Assembly: GCF_026262505.1 (NCBI RefSeq)
Contig: NC_067204.1
Span: 12,604,522-12,668,521, forward strand
DNA from: Trichomonas vaginalis G3
Lineage: Eukaryota > Parabasalia > Trichomonadida > Trichomonadidae
Length of the DNA stretch: 64,000 bases
Reading direction: 5' to 3'
The notes under the pieces were generated by a model. The model was not told the DNA's origin. It worked only from the letters and a program-made list of their open reading frames with translations, and searched no databases. Position numbers and translations under genes: made by a program. Shown one piece after another: positions 39,181 to 48,472 of this stretch; the stretch's first letter is position 1, and each line of letters begins with the position of its first letter.

Positions 39181-40812
39181 ATGATTAAACAACAGCAACC
39201 ACAACAACTTAAGGCGCAAAGCACCCAGGTCCTTCAGACCATTACATACGCCATATATGCATATAATTCAAAGATGGCAGAACAAACGCAAAGGTTAAAA
39301 TATGGAGATTTGGAGATAGTATTGAAAAATGACCATTTCGAATTCGTTTGCAAAGGTGGTGCAGTGATATCAAATATAAAAGAAATTTTATTTATGAATT
39401 CTAAAATTAAAGGTATAACGGATGATATAACATCAATTCCACCAGAAGAACAAAGATATTACGCATTAAATGCATTTCCCAAAGTTTTGAAGATTGGAAG
39501 ATTTAATTTAAATGAGGAATTCATAAAAGGTTTCCTAAATGACATAATGAAGAAAGCGGATAAGGAATATGTGGCTAGTGAGTTAGAGAAGAAGGCAGAT
39601 AAGGAATATGTGGATGAAAAAGATAATGAAATTAAAGAAAGGGTTGAATGGTATCATGAATGGACATCGAAGATTTTTAAAACTAAAGCTGATACAGGAT
39701 GGGTTTCAGGATGTTTAGACCTTAAAGCGGATAAAACTTATGTTAACGATGAGTTAATGAAGAAAGCAGATAAGGAATATGTTAACGAAATATACCAAAG
39801 TTTGATAGGAACAACAAAAAATATTGAAACTATTGTTGGTGACTTTTCGGTCAATGAAGAAAATAAATATTTTAGATGGCAGTTTGTACAGTCCTTAAAA
39901 AATGGTACACGGTGTAAAATCATTCCGAAAAATAACAATGAAATGTATGTAAGTTATAAAAAGAATGATGGCACACGAGTTAAAGTTCCATTAGTCAACA
40001 ACTGTTACTTAAACTTATATGGAGACGAACAAAAGAAATATTTAAGAGTTTATGAAATGACAGATATGACATTGTCTAACCTAGCTCCAGCACCATATTA
40101 TTATGACTATGGAGATGACAACAGAACACCACATGTAGATGAACAAAAGCTAACATTATATTTAGATTATTATAAATATAAAAGATATAATGCAATAGAA
40201 AAAATGAGAATAGTATATTATTATACAGATGACAGAAATAAATATTATAGTCAAGATTTTACCTACCCTGAAAACATAAGATTATATTATAAAAAATATT
40301 CTGACACAAACCAGAAGAAACCTGAAATAGTTGCACTATATTTTAAGTTCAAAAGAGACAATCCTATAATATCTCATATGTTTGATTTAATGAACCCAGT
40401 AGGTTCTATTTATACATCTATGGATGCAAGAGGTCCTCAAGTAATGTTTGGTGTTGGTGCATGGGAACAAATAGTCGACAGGTTTTTGTATTGTGCAAAC
40501 TCTTCAAAGGAAACAGGTGGAAGTAAAACGATTTCAGGTGAAAATTTACCTGCACACAGTCACTACATAGATTTAAGTACATCTCAAGCAGGTTGGCATA
40601 AGCATAGATATTGGGATTGGTCAGGAATGACAAAAGGTAAAGGATATGATGTTAAAGATGACGTTAAGTTTGCTATAAATTGTTACTGGAGTGACACTCA
40701 GGGAGAAGGAAACCATACACATTTCGTTTCAGGATATACACAAACAACGGGACAAAGTAAAGAATACATGCCACCATTTATGACTGTATTCGCATGGTAT
40801 AGAGTTCAATGA
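39181..40812 (+). CDS. Phage-type tail-fibre protein of element B, 543 residues
   Basis: One open frame. Residues 1-120 are specific to element B. The shaft region (about 120-200) has K-K-A-D-K-x-Y-V repeats nearly identical to those of Maverick A. The central domain (about 207-400; FSVNEENKYFRWQF, NNNEMYVSYKKNDGT) matches the Maverick C fibre. The C-terminal knob (about 403-543; NPVGSIYTSMDA, VDRFLYCA, LPAHSHY, GNHTHF, MPPFMTVFAWYRV) matches A almost base for base. The domain type is that of phage short tail fibres and gp10-like baseplate ends. It would form trimeric receptor-binding spikes. Its start has an AT-rich leader (CATAATAAATG). Confidence 0.85.
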   Translation: MIKQQQPQQLKAQSTQVLQTITYAIYAYNSKMAEQTQRLKYGDLEIVLKNDHFEFVCKGGAVISNIKEILFMNSKIKGITDDITSIPPEEQRYYALNAFPKVLKIGRFNLNEEFIKGFLNDIMKKADKEYVASELEKKADKEYVDEKDNEIKERVEWYHEWTSKIFKTKADTGWVSGCLDLKADKTYVNDELMKKADKEYVNEIYQSLIGTTKNIETIVGDFSVNEENKYFRWQFVQSLKNGTRCKIIPKNNNEMYVSYKKNDGTRVKVPLVNNCYLNLYGDEQKKYLRVYEMTDMTLSNLAPAPYYYDYGDDNRTPHVDEQKLTLYLDYYKYKRYNAIEKMRIVYYYTDDRNKYYSQDFTYPENIRLYYKKYSDTNQKKPEIVALYFKFKRDNPIISHMFDLMNPVGSIYTSMDARGPQVMFGVGAWEQIVDRFLYCANSSKETGGSKTISGENLPAHSHYIDLSTSQAGWHKHRYWDWSGMTKGKGYDVKDDVKFAINCYWSDTQGEGNHTHFVSGYTQTTGQSKEYMPPFMTVFAWYRVQ

Positions 40813-40907
40813 ACGCTCAATGTTTGTGAAACAAACTTTAGAACGGAGTGAAAGTCCTGAGCTCCAAAAGAGCGAACGGTATAATTTAAATTTTTATTTT
40901 AGTATAA

Positions 40908-41051
40908 ATGAAGATTCTACCATATGGTGTTATTGGAAGAGATAAAGATGGAAACCCAATATTTGATCCAAAGTTAAAATTAAAGTTACTGACAAGACAA
41001 CAACTTGAAAAGTTGCTGAAACCAAAACAGGATGAGAAAATGAGAAAATGA
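40908..41051 (+). CDS. Small element B protein, 47 residues
   Basis: A short frame, MKILPYGVIGRDKDGNPIFDP then a basic helix (KLKLKLLTRQQLEKLLKPK), follows the fibre gene. It is preceded by the T-rich leader and ATAAATG start seen at the other genes of this element, which is the main reason to believe it. The last codons run into a short GAGAAAAT repeat. No family is recognised. Between the fibre stop and this gene (40813-40907) lies a small stem, GTTTGT-GAA-ACAAAC, that may be a processing or stop signal. Confidence 0.45.
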   Translation: MKILPYGVIGRDKDGNPIFDPKLKLKLLTRQQLEKLLKPKQDEKMRK

Positions 41052-41102
41052 GAAAATGAGAAAGAAAAAAATTTAAATTATGTAATTTTATTTTTATCAT
41101 AA

Positions 41103-41471
41103 ATGACAAAATTAATTAAGCCAACTATTTCTAAATTAATGATACCAATGAAATCATTTCATGGAGTACTTATCCCAGGTTCTTCACAATTAGCCGGGGC
41201 AAGTGTTGTGACTCAAGGTGGAACAGAAAAAACCAGAATTTTCGAAAAAGTGACACCAACTATTAAAGTTATTTTATTACTAGATTTATTTACAAATTAT
41301 AAGATAATATCATTAACCGAATATATTTTTAATATAAATAAAAAACTTTTTTTATACAAAAAATTACAATCAATCGATAAATATTATAAAACATTTATTC
41401 CAAAAAGATTAAGTAATAGGTGGGATCCTGCATATAATATAATTTTATGTCATAAAGTTTACAAATTTTAG
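41103..41471 (+). pseudogene. Element B gene start running into a second transposon end
   Basis: The frame begins MTKLIKPTISKLMIPMKSFH with the same ATAAATG leader as its neighbours. At 41235 the sequence AGAATTTTCGAAAAAGTGAC matches the ends of the 1.7-kb insert, and beyond it the frame turns into AT-rich, lysine/isoleucine-rich sequence of low quality (FNINKKLFLYKKL), so coding probably stops being genuine there. The other end of this second insert is not visible. This is the last trace of element B on the right. Confidence 0.4.
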
Positions 41472-41522
41472 ATGGACCACAGTGAGAATGTGAGTGGTTA
41501 ATTTAAAGGTGGTCTGATAAAG

Positions 41523-41940
41523 ATATCGAAGCTTACTCAACACAGCATTAAGCAGTTTCTAATACACAATCTTACTAGTGGTGTTTCGGTCGCCAGCGCT
41601 CTCATAGGGGTGCTGATTTCAAAAACCACTACTTCAAATTATTCAACAATACTCAATGCAGCATGAAGCAGCTACTACTGCTGTATCTTACTGGTAGCGT
41701 TTTGGTCGTTGGCTCTTGCACAGTCTCTCAGATTTTCAAAATTTTTTTTCAACACTATCTTGTTTCGCTCTCAGAAAGCTATCCTACAAAGACATCGAAG
41801 CTTACTCAACACAGCATTAAGCAGTTTCTAATACACAATCTTACTAGTGGTGTTTCGGTCGCCAGCGCTCTCATAGGGGTGCTGATTTCAAAAACCACTA
41901 CTTCAAATTATTCAACAATACTCAATGCAGCATGAAGCAG
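41523..41940. repeat. Two direct copies of a ~149-bp host repeat
   Basis: About 41523-41671 and 41792-41940 are nearly identical, offset by 269 bp. They include the words CAGCATTAAGCAGTTTC and CGGTCGCCAGCGCTCTC. Shorter pieces of the unit (CAACACAGCATGAAGCAGTT) recur at 41946-41980. The long frames across these copies are not believed to be genes. Confidence 0.85.
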
Positions 41941-41984
41941 TTTCCAATTCAACAATACTCAACACAGCATGAAGCAGTTTCTAA

Positions 41985-42117
41985 TAAATATATACATATA
42001 TAAATATATACATATATAAATATATACATATATAAATATATACATATATAAATATATACATATATAAATATATACATATATAAATATATACAAAAAAAAA
42101 AAAAAAAAAAAAAAAAA
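41985..42117. repeat. 16-bp AT microsatellite followed by a 26-base A run
   Basis: The unit AAATATATACATATAT is repeated about six and a half times, followed directly by a run of 26 A (42092-42117) that ends at the Maverick C terminal sequence. Length may be unreliable in an assembly. Confidence 0.9.
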
Positions 42118-42245
42118 GGTAGTGGGGCCTCCAGGCACTTCGTGCCCTCTAGCCCCGAAGATGTTTAGTATAATTGAAGTATAAAATGAGTTTTTTTTGG
42201 GTATAGTGGGGCTTTCCAGGGGCTGCGCCCCTTCTAGCCCTAAAA
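42117..42245 (+). repeat. Two stacked TIR-like ends of Maverick C
   Basis: AGTGGGGCCTCCAGGCACTT (42121 on, with a CACTTCGTG centre) and AGTGGGGCTTTCCAGGGGCT (42205 on) share the frame of the Maverick A TIR core: GTGGGGC, CCAGG, a dyad, CCTCTAGCCC. They lie 84 bp apart in the same direction. The sequence from about 42250 to 42465 does not match Maverick A, so C has its own terminal region joined to a shared core just before the gene at 42510. Confidence 0.65.
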
Positions 42246-42509
42246 ATTTTTGAAAGTCGTTGTCGTTGACTTTTCGGTAGAGGACTCAAAATAGTATAAC
42301 TTTGTCCGGACAAGTAAGGGTCTATCATCGCTACAGGAAAAGTTACAGGCGTTCCAAGGAAGTATACTTTGAGAAGCCTTTTCCCCATTATAGAACGATA
42401 GGACAGTTATTTTACAAAACTGACAACACTTTGACCGAGTAGTTTTTTGTGCTGAACAAAAAGTGCCATATAAACATCTGTCAAAAACCGCTTTTTAACT
42501 TCACTTAAA

Positions 42510-45500
42510 ATGCCACGTAAGCTACGTAAGAATATACGTAAGAGGAAGAGAGCATTGAAACATCCAATAGTAAAACTGACACCACAACAACAGTTGCAAC
42601 AACAAATTATGAATGACCCCACCATGTTGCAACAAATGTCAAGCAATCCTATGCTTTTAAACCGAGTTTTTGGTGCACAGAGTGGAGGTTTAAGAGCGGC
42701 ACTTTTAGCGAAAATGGCAGGCTATGGTGGAGCTGCAGACGGAACAGCATATAACCCTCAAAGTCAAATGAATTTGAGTTCACTCAAAAATCAAATATCA
42801 GATGTCAAAAAGTCAAACATAGACATACAGAAGCAAATAAGTGAAAACGAAAAGAAACTAGAATACGACAGACACACAAAGAAACTCAATGAGTTAAACG
42901 TAGAGAAAAAGAAGAAAGAAGAACAACTGAAAGAACTAAGTACAGAGCAATATGCAAAAAAAGTGTCAGAAAAAGCAGCAGAAGTAGCAAAAATGGAACA
43001 AGATGTCATAAATTTGAAAAACCATACTACTCAATATAAAGTACTGAAAGATGAAGAGATAAAACAAAAAGCCCTGAAGACATATATGGATAGCGATGAG
43101 TATAAAAAAGAAGTTGAAGCAAATGTAAAGGCAGAAAAACTTTTACAGTTGCAAAACCAAACCGTACAGTATGAAAACTTAGCACAAGAAAGTAAAAATG
43201 ACGACGCGGCTATGCAAAAGGCAATGAAAAGCGCAGAATATATAAAAGCTAACAATGACTGGTTAGATGCCCAAGCCAACGCTAAAGCAGCCCAGCTTAT
43301 AGGGTCAATAAGGACAAAAATACAAGCGGATGAAGATAGTTCAAATGAAGCTTTAACAAATGCTGACTTTAAGAACGCCTTCGAAGCTCTTCATAGTAAG
43401 GTGAAACTAGTGAACGACTTCTCATCTGGAAAGAAAATGAAGCCTGAAGGTTTCGACAACGAGTTAAGAGAAGTAGCACAAAATATGACGAAAATAACAG
43501 ATGCAGCAACGAGACAGGTAGTTCAAAGTGCCTATGACGCCGTTAGAGCAAGTGTTGTGGAAAGTCAAGAAAAAGAGTTACAACAGACCAAAACAGACCT
43601 AGTAAATGCTTTCTTAAAAACGAAAAGTCAGATAGGACACTATGCTGCAGATGGAACTTATATACCAGCTGGTGGAACATATATACCAGCTGGTGGAACT
43701 TATATACTAGCTAGTGGAACCTATATACCACCAAACCCTCCAAGAGAAGCACCTGCACCAGGACTACCTAAAACATTTACATCGTCACATGGACACAGAC
43801 ACAGGCATGCACCAAAACCAACACAACAACCAACAGTTCAAAATCCAGCACAACAACAACAACCAGCACAGCAACCAACAGTTCAAAACCCTGCACAACA
43901 ACCAACAGTTCAAAACACTGCACAACAACCACCTCCACAACCAGCACAGCAACCAACAGTTCAAAATCCTGCACAACAACAACCACAAACAGAACAAGGA
44001 CATAAAAGAAGTAGAGAACAAGGAAACCAAGAATTCTTAAAAATGCTTAAGGAAGACTATGGTTACCCAGATAGTATTGACTTTAGTGACAGATATAAAG
44101 AAGCTATTAAAAAGTTCAAGGAAGGAAATACTGACCCGAACCTATTTAGCTTTATGGCTCTGCACCAAAGGGGATATAATCTCAAACCTGGAAAATACAA
44201 GCTCGCTAAGGGATATGATTTAATAGCATATCATCCAAATGACATGAACGAATTTACTCCGAGATATTTGATGTCAGAGCTAAATGACAATTTAACTCTC
44301 TTCATGAAACGCGTAAAAAATAGAGACGGAACGAAAGAAGAAAGGTTTATGAGTCCGGATGACTTAGAAAGGGAACTTGTTGAAAACGGTCTCGGAATAT
44401 ATGAAATGCCAGCAGATGAGGTACAAGAAACTCCACAGGAAGAAGTTCAGATACAACCAGACATGGAAGAAATAGTTCAGCAACAACAGCTAGAAGAGCC
44501 TGAAGGAAACGAACAAGTCCCTCCTTTGGAAACTAACTTCACAGAACTAGATGAAGATTTGGAACAGCCGAAAAATCTTGACCCTCAACAAGAGTATGCG
44601 GAGAATATGGAATCTTTCCAAGAGTCTAAAAAAAATTCGGCTGACATAGTAGAAGAATATCGAAAAATGTTTGCCGACATACAAAAGACTCCAACACCAG
44701 ATGAAAATATTCAGCATAGAATGGAAGTACTGAAAGAAAATGTACGCAAATACAACAACCCTTTTTACTTACGAGCATTTAACGTTCAATCTTTGGCTGA
44801 ACTCGGTGAAAATAAAAGGTTAAATTTCAACAAAACATATAGAAATGAAACTTTGTTTAAAGTTCATTCAGAACCTAACCAAGATGGAAACAAACCTACT
44901 TTTGTTTCTGCAGACTATGGAACTACAATGAGATGGGGTCATAAAGCTAACCCGGATAGGTGGTTCATAAACTTACAACCACAATTCCAAGAAGTTGTAG
45001 ACGCAATGGAAGTCAATGGTGAACCAGATATAGCTGGTATTTTAAGCGCGGCTTTAATGCCATTGAAAGATATGAAAGATGCAGATATTTTGGACCAGTA
45101 TGAAATGAACATGGCTGATGGAAATATAACACCTGACGTTCTAAAACATTTATCTCAAAGAACTACACAGAACCATAGAGATGGTATATTTGGTGAAGAG
45201 TTTAGAAAGAAAGTTAGGGAGACAGAAGGAAGAGAACCTATTGTACATGACCTTGCAAACGAAAGTTTACAAAATGTCATAAAAACTTACTTTGCAGACA
45301 ATGAACCGAGAAGGGATGAATATTTAAGAAAACTCAAATGGACAGTACCAAATGAAATGTTAGTATTGAAAAACATGTTCCTTGACAAAATAAAACCAAC
45401 TACAGAAATAAATGACCCAAGCCTGAAACGTTGGGTAAAAGCTTTCCCATTCACAAAAGATATTGTTGGTAACATGGAAAGAAAACCAGAATGGCTACAA

Positions 45501-45917
45501 AAACATATATTTGGAAACGAGCTTATTCCATATGGACAAGCTCTGTTTGAAGAGCTTGAACCGGAAACTCAGGAAAGAGTCATGCAAACAATACGCGAAG
45601 ACTCAAATACAAACTATGACAAAATCTTTCTAGGATATAGGTTACCTGAGACGGGCGACCAGAGCCCAAAGGCAAAAAGGACATGGGAAATTTACAACAT
45701 ACTAGGTGAACATGAGGCAAAGATGCAACAACTTGAAGCAGAGGGCAAGTTACCAAAAGCGACACCAAAGAAGAAGAGAAGAGTAGAACAAAGTGAAAGT
45801 AGTGAAGAAGTAACTTCATCTAGTGAAAGTAGTGGCAATGAAGGAAAAAGAAGAGTTAAAAACTCAGTCAGGAAGAAAGTAAAGCTTGGTCCACGTGGGT
45901 TCTATTATGACATATAA
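42510..45917 (+). CDS. Large basic core-like structural protein, 1135 residues
   Basis: One open frame. Residues 1-25 are extremely basic (MPRKLRKNIRKRKRALKH), a nuclear or DNA-binding tail. About 90-330 is a long coiled-coil region rich in K, E, A and Q. About 375-410 holds TYIPAGG repeats; about 435-500 is a low-complexity P/Q/V/N array built on PTVQNPAQQ. The remaining 600 residues are helical with an acidic Q/E block, and the end is again basic (KKKRRVEQSESSEEV, then RRVKNSVRKKVKL). It is the first gene inside the TIR and precedes the capsid gene. Size and charge suggest a genome-organising or tegument-like virion protein; no family is recognised. Confidence 0.7.
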   Translation: MPRKLRKNIRKRKRALKHPIVKLTPQQQLQQQIMNDPTMLQQMSSNPMLLNRVFGAQSGGLRAALLAKMAGYGGAADGTAYNPQSQMNLSSLKNQISDVKKSNIDIQKQISENEKKLEYDRHTKKLNELNVEKKKKEEQLKELSTEQYAKKVSEKAAEVAKMEQDVINLKNHTTQYKVLKDEEIKQKALKTYMDSDEYKKEVEANVKAEKLLQLQNQTVQYENLAQESKNDDAAMQKAMKSAEYIKANNDWLDAQANAKAAQLIGSIRTKIQADEDSSNEALTNADFKNAFEALHSKVKLVNDFSSGKKMKPEGFDNELREVAQNMTKITDAATRQVVQSAYDAVRASVVESQEKELQQTKTDLVNAFLKTKSQIGHYAADGTYIPAGGTYIPAGGTYILASGTYIPPNPPREAPAPGLPKTFTSSHGHRHRHAPKPTQQPTVQNPAQQQQPAQQPTVQNPAQQPTVQNTAQQPPPQPAQQPTVQNPAQQQPQTEQGHKRSREQGNQEFLKMLKEDYGYPDSIDFSDRYKEAIKKFKEGNTDPNLFSFMALHQRGYNLKPGKYKLAKGYDLIAYHPNDMNEFTPRYLMSELNDNLTLFMKRVKNRDGTKEERFMSPDDLERELVENGLGIYEMPADEVQETPQEEVQIQPDMEEIVQQQQLEEPEGNEQVPPLETNFTELDEDLEQPKNLDPQQEYAENMESFQESKKNSADIVEEYRKMFADIQKTPTPDENIQHRMEVLKENVRKYNNPFYLRAFNVQSLAELGENKRLNFNKTYRNETLFKVHSEPNQDGNKPTFVSADYGTTMRWGHKANPDRWFINLQPQFQEVVDAMEVNGEPDIAGILSAALMPLKDMKDADILDQYEMNMADGNITPDVLKHLSQRTTQNHRDGIFGEEFRKKVRETEGREPIVHDLANESLQNVIKTYFADNEPRRDEYLRKLKWTVPNEMLVLKNMFLDKIKPTTEINDPSLKRWVKAFPFTKDIVGNMERKPEWLQKHIFGNELIPYGQALFEELEPETQERVMQTIREDSNTNYDKIFLGYRLPETGDQSPKAKRTWEIYNILGEHEAKMQQLEAEGKLPKATPKKKRRVEQSESSEEVTSSSESSGNEGKRRVKNSVRKKVKLGPRGFYYDI

Positions 45918-45949
45918 ATCCAACTATTCTATATTTTTACACATATGAA

Positions 45950-47555
45950 ATGTACGCCGCTCAGAATATAACGCCAACAGTTTTGGATGCCATGAATGGA
46001 AATGTTTCCGAATGGTATAACGAATGCGACAATGCCATTAGAAGGTCAGAAATAGTTCCTGGAACTTACGAATATACAACTGCTGTTTCTTATGGAAACG
46101 TAGGTGAGTTTGGAGAAGGTTCTTCAACAACAGTAGATATTGCTTGCGACAGGTTTCATATAATTTCTATTGACAACTCATTCTTATACGTGGAACAAGA
46201 CATTGAAATAAAACCTTCTGCCAAGTTGTCTGACAAGAAAGGTTGCAATGGAATTTTCTATGTCGGATACCAATATGCTCCAGAAGTTTTCATGGGATAT
46301 AAGATATATTCTAACTCTGACTTAGTTCAAACAGTAACATGGGCAAACTATGAATGGTTCGCTTTGAGAAACTCAGTACAACCACAAGCTAGAGAACAAA
46401 CAGACCAGTATGCAACTATTGAGAAATAAGAAGACTTGACCCTAACGTTCCAGGAGTTTATGTTGACCTTTCTGGACAAACTGCAGCAGCAGTAACCAAA
46501 GTAAAACTGAAACTTAGAGTTCCTTGTCATCTTTCCTCATCTTCAGGTTTTTAAGATACTTGCCAAACTGGGCAGAAAAATTTCTATCGAACTTACTCCA
46601 AGCAAAAATAACTTAGTCATTGCACCAACACAAGACCCATTCACTCTTACAGACGTAAAGGGAGCAAATCAAACGTCATTCGCCGACTTTTGCAAAGACA
46701 AAGTTGACTTAGACTTTGGTTTCTCAAACTTCAACACTGAAGTAAACTATTATTTCAATGCTGCTGGAACTGCTTGGGACCCAGTTAAGTTCACATGCGA
46801 AAAATTTGAATGCAAGAGAATAAAAGCAGACTTGCAGTCTATATGTTGGACCCAGATATTTCAAATGCTTTAGCTGCCAAATATATTGCAGTTCCACTTA
46901 TGTTCCCTATACACCAAATATCTGTCAAAGACTTTGCAGGTGAAGTTGGAAACCAAAGAGTGCTGACCCAGGTGCAAGAACAGATATTGCTTTAACAACT
47001 GCAATGAAACATGCAGATACTATGTTTGTACTGTTCAGACGAACTATAAATGACTATTCTTGTTTCTACAACCCCGGTATTAAATATCATATAAACATAG
47101 ATGGCAAATATTATCCAAGAGAAGAATATTCTACAGTTGAAGATATGAGGTCATACAACTTGACATTAGATGCTATGAACTTTAACAACAACTTCACAAC
47201 AACCATTAACCCTGAAATGCAAAGTTCTATTATGCCATATGTGAAAGTATGGACTCATGCAGGAGGTCAAAAAACTCAATATACAAATAGAGACCGTTCA
47301 AACTTTTGGCTTGGCATTCCATTTGCTGACTCAGAAGACTTTATGGGTGGTATTTCAACTGTTGGTACAGTTCAAATACAATATACTGGTGACAGAGACG
47401 GTCCAGATGAATTGAAAGCAAAGAAGTTTACAAAACCAATAGCACTCTTCACGGAAGATGCTCTTTTGAAGATTCGTTCGATGAAACCTGCTGGGGCTCC
47501 TCAGATTGGCATAACGACAGCTTCCATCGAGCAGATTTTGGCAGCAGGTCAGTAA
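45950..47555 (+). pseudogene. Major capsid protein of Maverick C (broken)
   Basis: The same double jelly-roll protein as at 25582-27148, starting MYAAQNITPTVLDAMNGN 32 bp after the core gene. Blocks shared with A are nearly identical. Its 3' end overlaps the opposing gene at 47449. It has a few breaks. Confidence 0.8.
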
Positions 47556-47868
47556 GTTGTTCTTGAACTGACTTCTCTCCGTCAAATATTGACAGTACGC
47601 CAGTTTTGACATAAAATTGTAAGATAAACTTACCTTTAGAAATATCTGTAAGTTTTGTTGTTATATTTTTGTCAACGTCAAGAACTTTCACCATTTCAGT
47701 TATACCAACTTTCTTTGCTTTATGAAAATATTTTGGTTCAGCAAAGACTGCTATTCTATAACATTTTCCATTGTTTGTATAAAGAACTATTCTGTCAATG
47801 TATTTGTATTGTTTGTGTGTGTAAACTTTGTTCTGCTTCAATTCGAAGAGATACTCAAATACGTCCAT
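47449..47868 (-). CDS. Unrecognised Maverick protein antisense to the capsid gene end, 139 residues
   Basis: An open frame from MDVFEYLFELKQNKVYTHKQ. The N-terminal 90 residues look like a small mixed alpha/beta fold (YIDRIVLYTNNGKCYRIAVFAEPKYF, then KGKFILQFYVKTGVLSIFDG). The last 35 residues are read from the strand opposite the capsid protein's C-terminus, so the two genes overlap by 107 bp tail to tail. The start is 18 bp from that of the gene at 47887. The homologue in A (25229) is broken. Function unknown. Confidence 0.55.
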   Translation of the reverse strand: MDVFEYLFELKQNKVYTHKQYKYIDRIVLYTNNGKCYRIAVFAEPKYFHKAKKVGITEMVKVLDVDKNITTKLTDISKGKFILQFYVKTGVLSIFDGEKSVQEQLTDLLPKSARWKLSLCQSEEPQQVSSNESSKEHLP

Positions 47869-47886
47869 CTTTTTATTCTAAGTAAA

Positions 47887-48468
47887 ATGTCATTTCCGAA
47901 AAATAGAAGCGTAAGTGTTTCAAAAGGTTTAATGGCGGTGGCAGATGTGAAGTTAAATTCACCAACTCAAACAAACAGTCAAAGTGTTGTTGTCAATGTC
48001 AAAGACAGAGATGTTGAAGTGGGGAAACCATACGAGGACGAAGATGGTATAACAATAGTTCCTGTAAAAGAACAACCAACATACCCTGAAGTTAGCAGAG
48101 AGTTAAGTTCTGTTGCAGATATTCGAAATGACTACCAACAACTTAAAGACAAACTTAAAACTCAGGAGAAGATTTGTCAAGCTTTAGGTATAATGTTAAA
48201 CTTGGTCGAACACAACCCTGTAAAAGTGAACTCATATGTCATCGCACCTCATGAAGTTTTGAAAGAACTATTGAAACTTTTGACAGAGGCAGACGATATA
48301 AACATCAAAGAAATAGAACCCGACGTTAGTTGCTGTGGTGTTTCATATAATGTCATTGACAAGATATACGTTATGAAAGGAGGTGAAACGTTGAACTTAA
48401 AATATAGTTTCCCAGACGTCATAAAAATATTTGACGACCACAACATTTCATTAAAATTTAGTTGCTAA
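47887..48468 (+). CDS. SCCG-motif capsid-cluster protein of Maverick C, 193 residues
   Basis: Intact, starting MSFPKNRSVSVSKGLMAV, the start that leaves 18 bp to the divergent neighbour. It is nearly identical to 24629-25210 in A, with the same helix (NDYQQLKDKLKTQEKICQAL) and the EIEPDVSCCGVSYNVIDKIYVM block. Distant homologue in element B at 37279. It is followed after only four bases by the penton-like gene, where A has an extra small gene. Confidence 0.65.
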   Translation: MSFPKNRSVSVSKGLMAVADVKLNSPTQTNSQSVVVNVKDRDVEVGKPYEDEDGITIVPVKEQPTYPEVSRELSSVADIRNDYQQLKDKLKTQEKICQALGIMLNLVEHNPVKVNSYVIAPHEVLKELLKLLTEADDINIKEIEPDVSCCGVSYNVIDKIYVMKGGETLNLKYSFPDVIKIFDDHNISLKFSC

Positions 48469-48472
48469 GTAA

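Larger units (their letters stand above)
30774..41470. mobile_element. Element B: diverged capsid-bearing Polinton-like element, broken; ends uncertain
   Basis: A run of AT-rich genes mostly on the + strand: two small amphipathic proteins, a capsid-like region, a packaging-ATPase region, a conserved helical gene, an SCCG-type gene, a penton-like gene and a phage-type fibre. Gene content parallels the Mavericks' structural half, but apart from the fibre the proteins are only distantly similar. No polymerase, helicase or integrase is visible. I could not find its terminal repeats: the left end is near Maverick A's insertion point and the right end is near a host repeat. It carries a 1.7-kb insertion. 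About five breaks; older than, or from a different lineage to, A and C. The stretch 30774-31027 has no gene; a piece at about 30866-30903 is an inverted copy of the promoter region at about 31415-31455. Confidence 0.75.

Noticed and set aside
40813-40880. Structured RNA after the element B fibre gene
   Set aside because: Only a 6-bp stem (GTTTGT/ACAAAC) and a weak outer pairing are visible, too little to call an RNA gene.
41663-41935. 90-residue frame in the host repeat before Maverick C
   Set aside because: It lies in duplicated non-coding repeat; the second copy shows it to be repeat sequence, with no promoter context.
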